Assembly (NCBI GenBank): GCA_025453735.1
Contig: JALOPY010000221.1
Location: forward strand, 1-6,551
Length of the DNA stretch: 6,551 bases
Reading direction: 5' to 3'
Source: a bacterium
GTDB lineage: Bacteria; Zhuqueibacterota; Zhuqueibacteria; Thermofontimicrobiales; Thermofontimicrobiaceae
In this document: one piece after another, positions 6,513 to 6,551 of the stretch
Position numbering within the stretch: the first letter of the stretch is position 1
Layout: each line of letters opens with the position of its first letter
Notes under the pieces: model-generated
Told to the model about the DNA's origin: nothing
Databases searched by the model: none
The model's input: only the letters and a program-made list of their open reading frames with translations
Translations under genes and position numbers: made by a program

Positions 6513-6540
6513 GTGAGTGGTTAGTGGTCAGTTGTGTGTG
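6513..6540. repeat. Degenerate heptamer repeat downstream of guaA
   Basis: Four consecutive 7-base units follow the guaA stop: GTGAGTG, GTTAGTG, GTCAGTT and GTGTGTG. They share the pattern GTNAGTG loosely, and the last unit fits worst. The tract resembles the short heptameric tandem repeats seen between genes in several bacterial groups. The window ends 11 bases later, so its full extent is unknown. No hairpin-plus-T-run terminator is visible in the 43 bases after guaA. Confidence 0.45.
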
Positions 6541-6551
6541 ATTATCATTAA

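Noticed and set aside
6509..6551. A rho-independent terminator after guaA.
   Set aside because: No stable GC hairpin followed by a T run is visible before the window ends.

Overview
This is a 6.55 kb bacterial window, densely coded on the + strand, with no RNA genes and no gap longer than about 45 bases. It holds seven genes. Four are ordinary housekeeping genes: a RimI-like N-acetyltransferase, accD, surE and guaA. Three in the middle form a complete Type II restriction-modification (R-M) cassette. The organism cannot be named from the sequence. Moderate A+T content, TTG/ATG starts, weak Shine-Dalgarno sites and the rimI-accD-surE arrangement would fit an environmental Gram-negative lineage, for example one of the FCB-type candidate phyla, but this is a low-confidence inference.

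Layout. Positions 1-2154 carry the acetyltransferase, accD and surE, each overlapping the next by 23-41 bases, as in a tightly packed operon. Positions 2184-4921 carry the R-M cassette in the order beta-class DNA methyltransferase, EcoRV-family endonuclease, alpha-class (D12/Dam-type) DNA methyltransferase. The first two overlap by 44 bases and the second and third are 1 base apart. Positions 4925-6508 carry guaA, which begins only 3 bases after the last methyltransferase. The last 43 bases hold a degenerate heptamer repeat cut off by the window edge.

How the genes work together. The nuclease keeps EcoRV's catalytic residues (D54, E63, D92, D106, K108) and its GSGNT recognition loop, so GATATC or something very close is the predicted target. 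The flanking enzymes should protect host DNA by base methylation. EcoRV itself works with one alpha-class methyltransferase. Here there are two of different classes, and the first one looks like DpnA (M2.DpnII), which in the DpnII system is the second methyltransferase and can modify single-stranded DNA. The cassette therefore looks like an EcoRV-type cutter with a DpnII-type pair of protectors. No controller (C) protein gene is visible, so regulation probably rests on gene order and translational coupling. The cassette shares its direction and almost certainly its transcript with surE upstream and guaA downstream.

Other points of note are a near-perfect 24-base in-frame tandem duplication in the glutaminase domain of guaA, a DTPY in place of DPPY in the alpha-class methyltransferase, and a Gly-to-Lys change in the acetyl-CoA-binding motif of the acetyltransferase.
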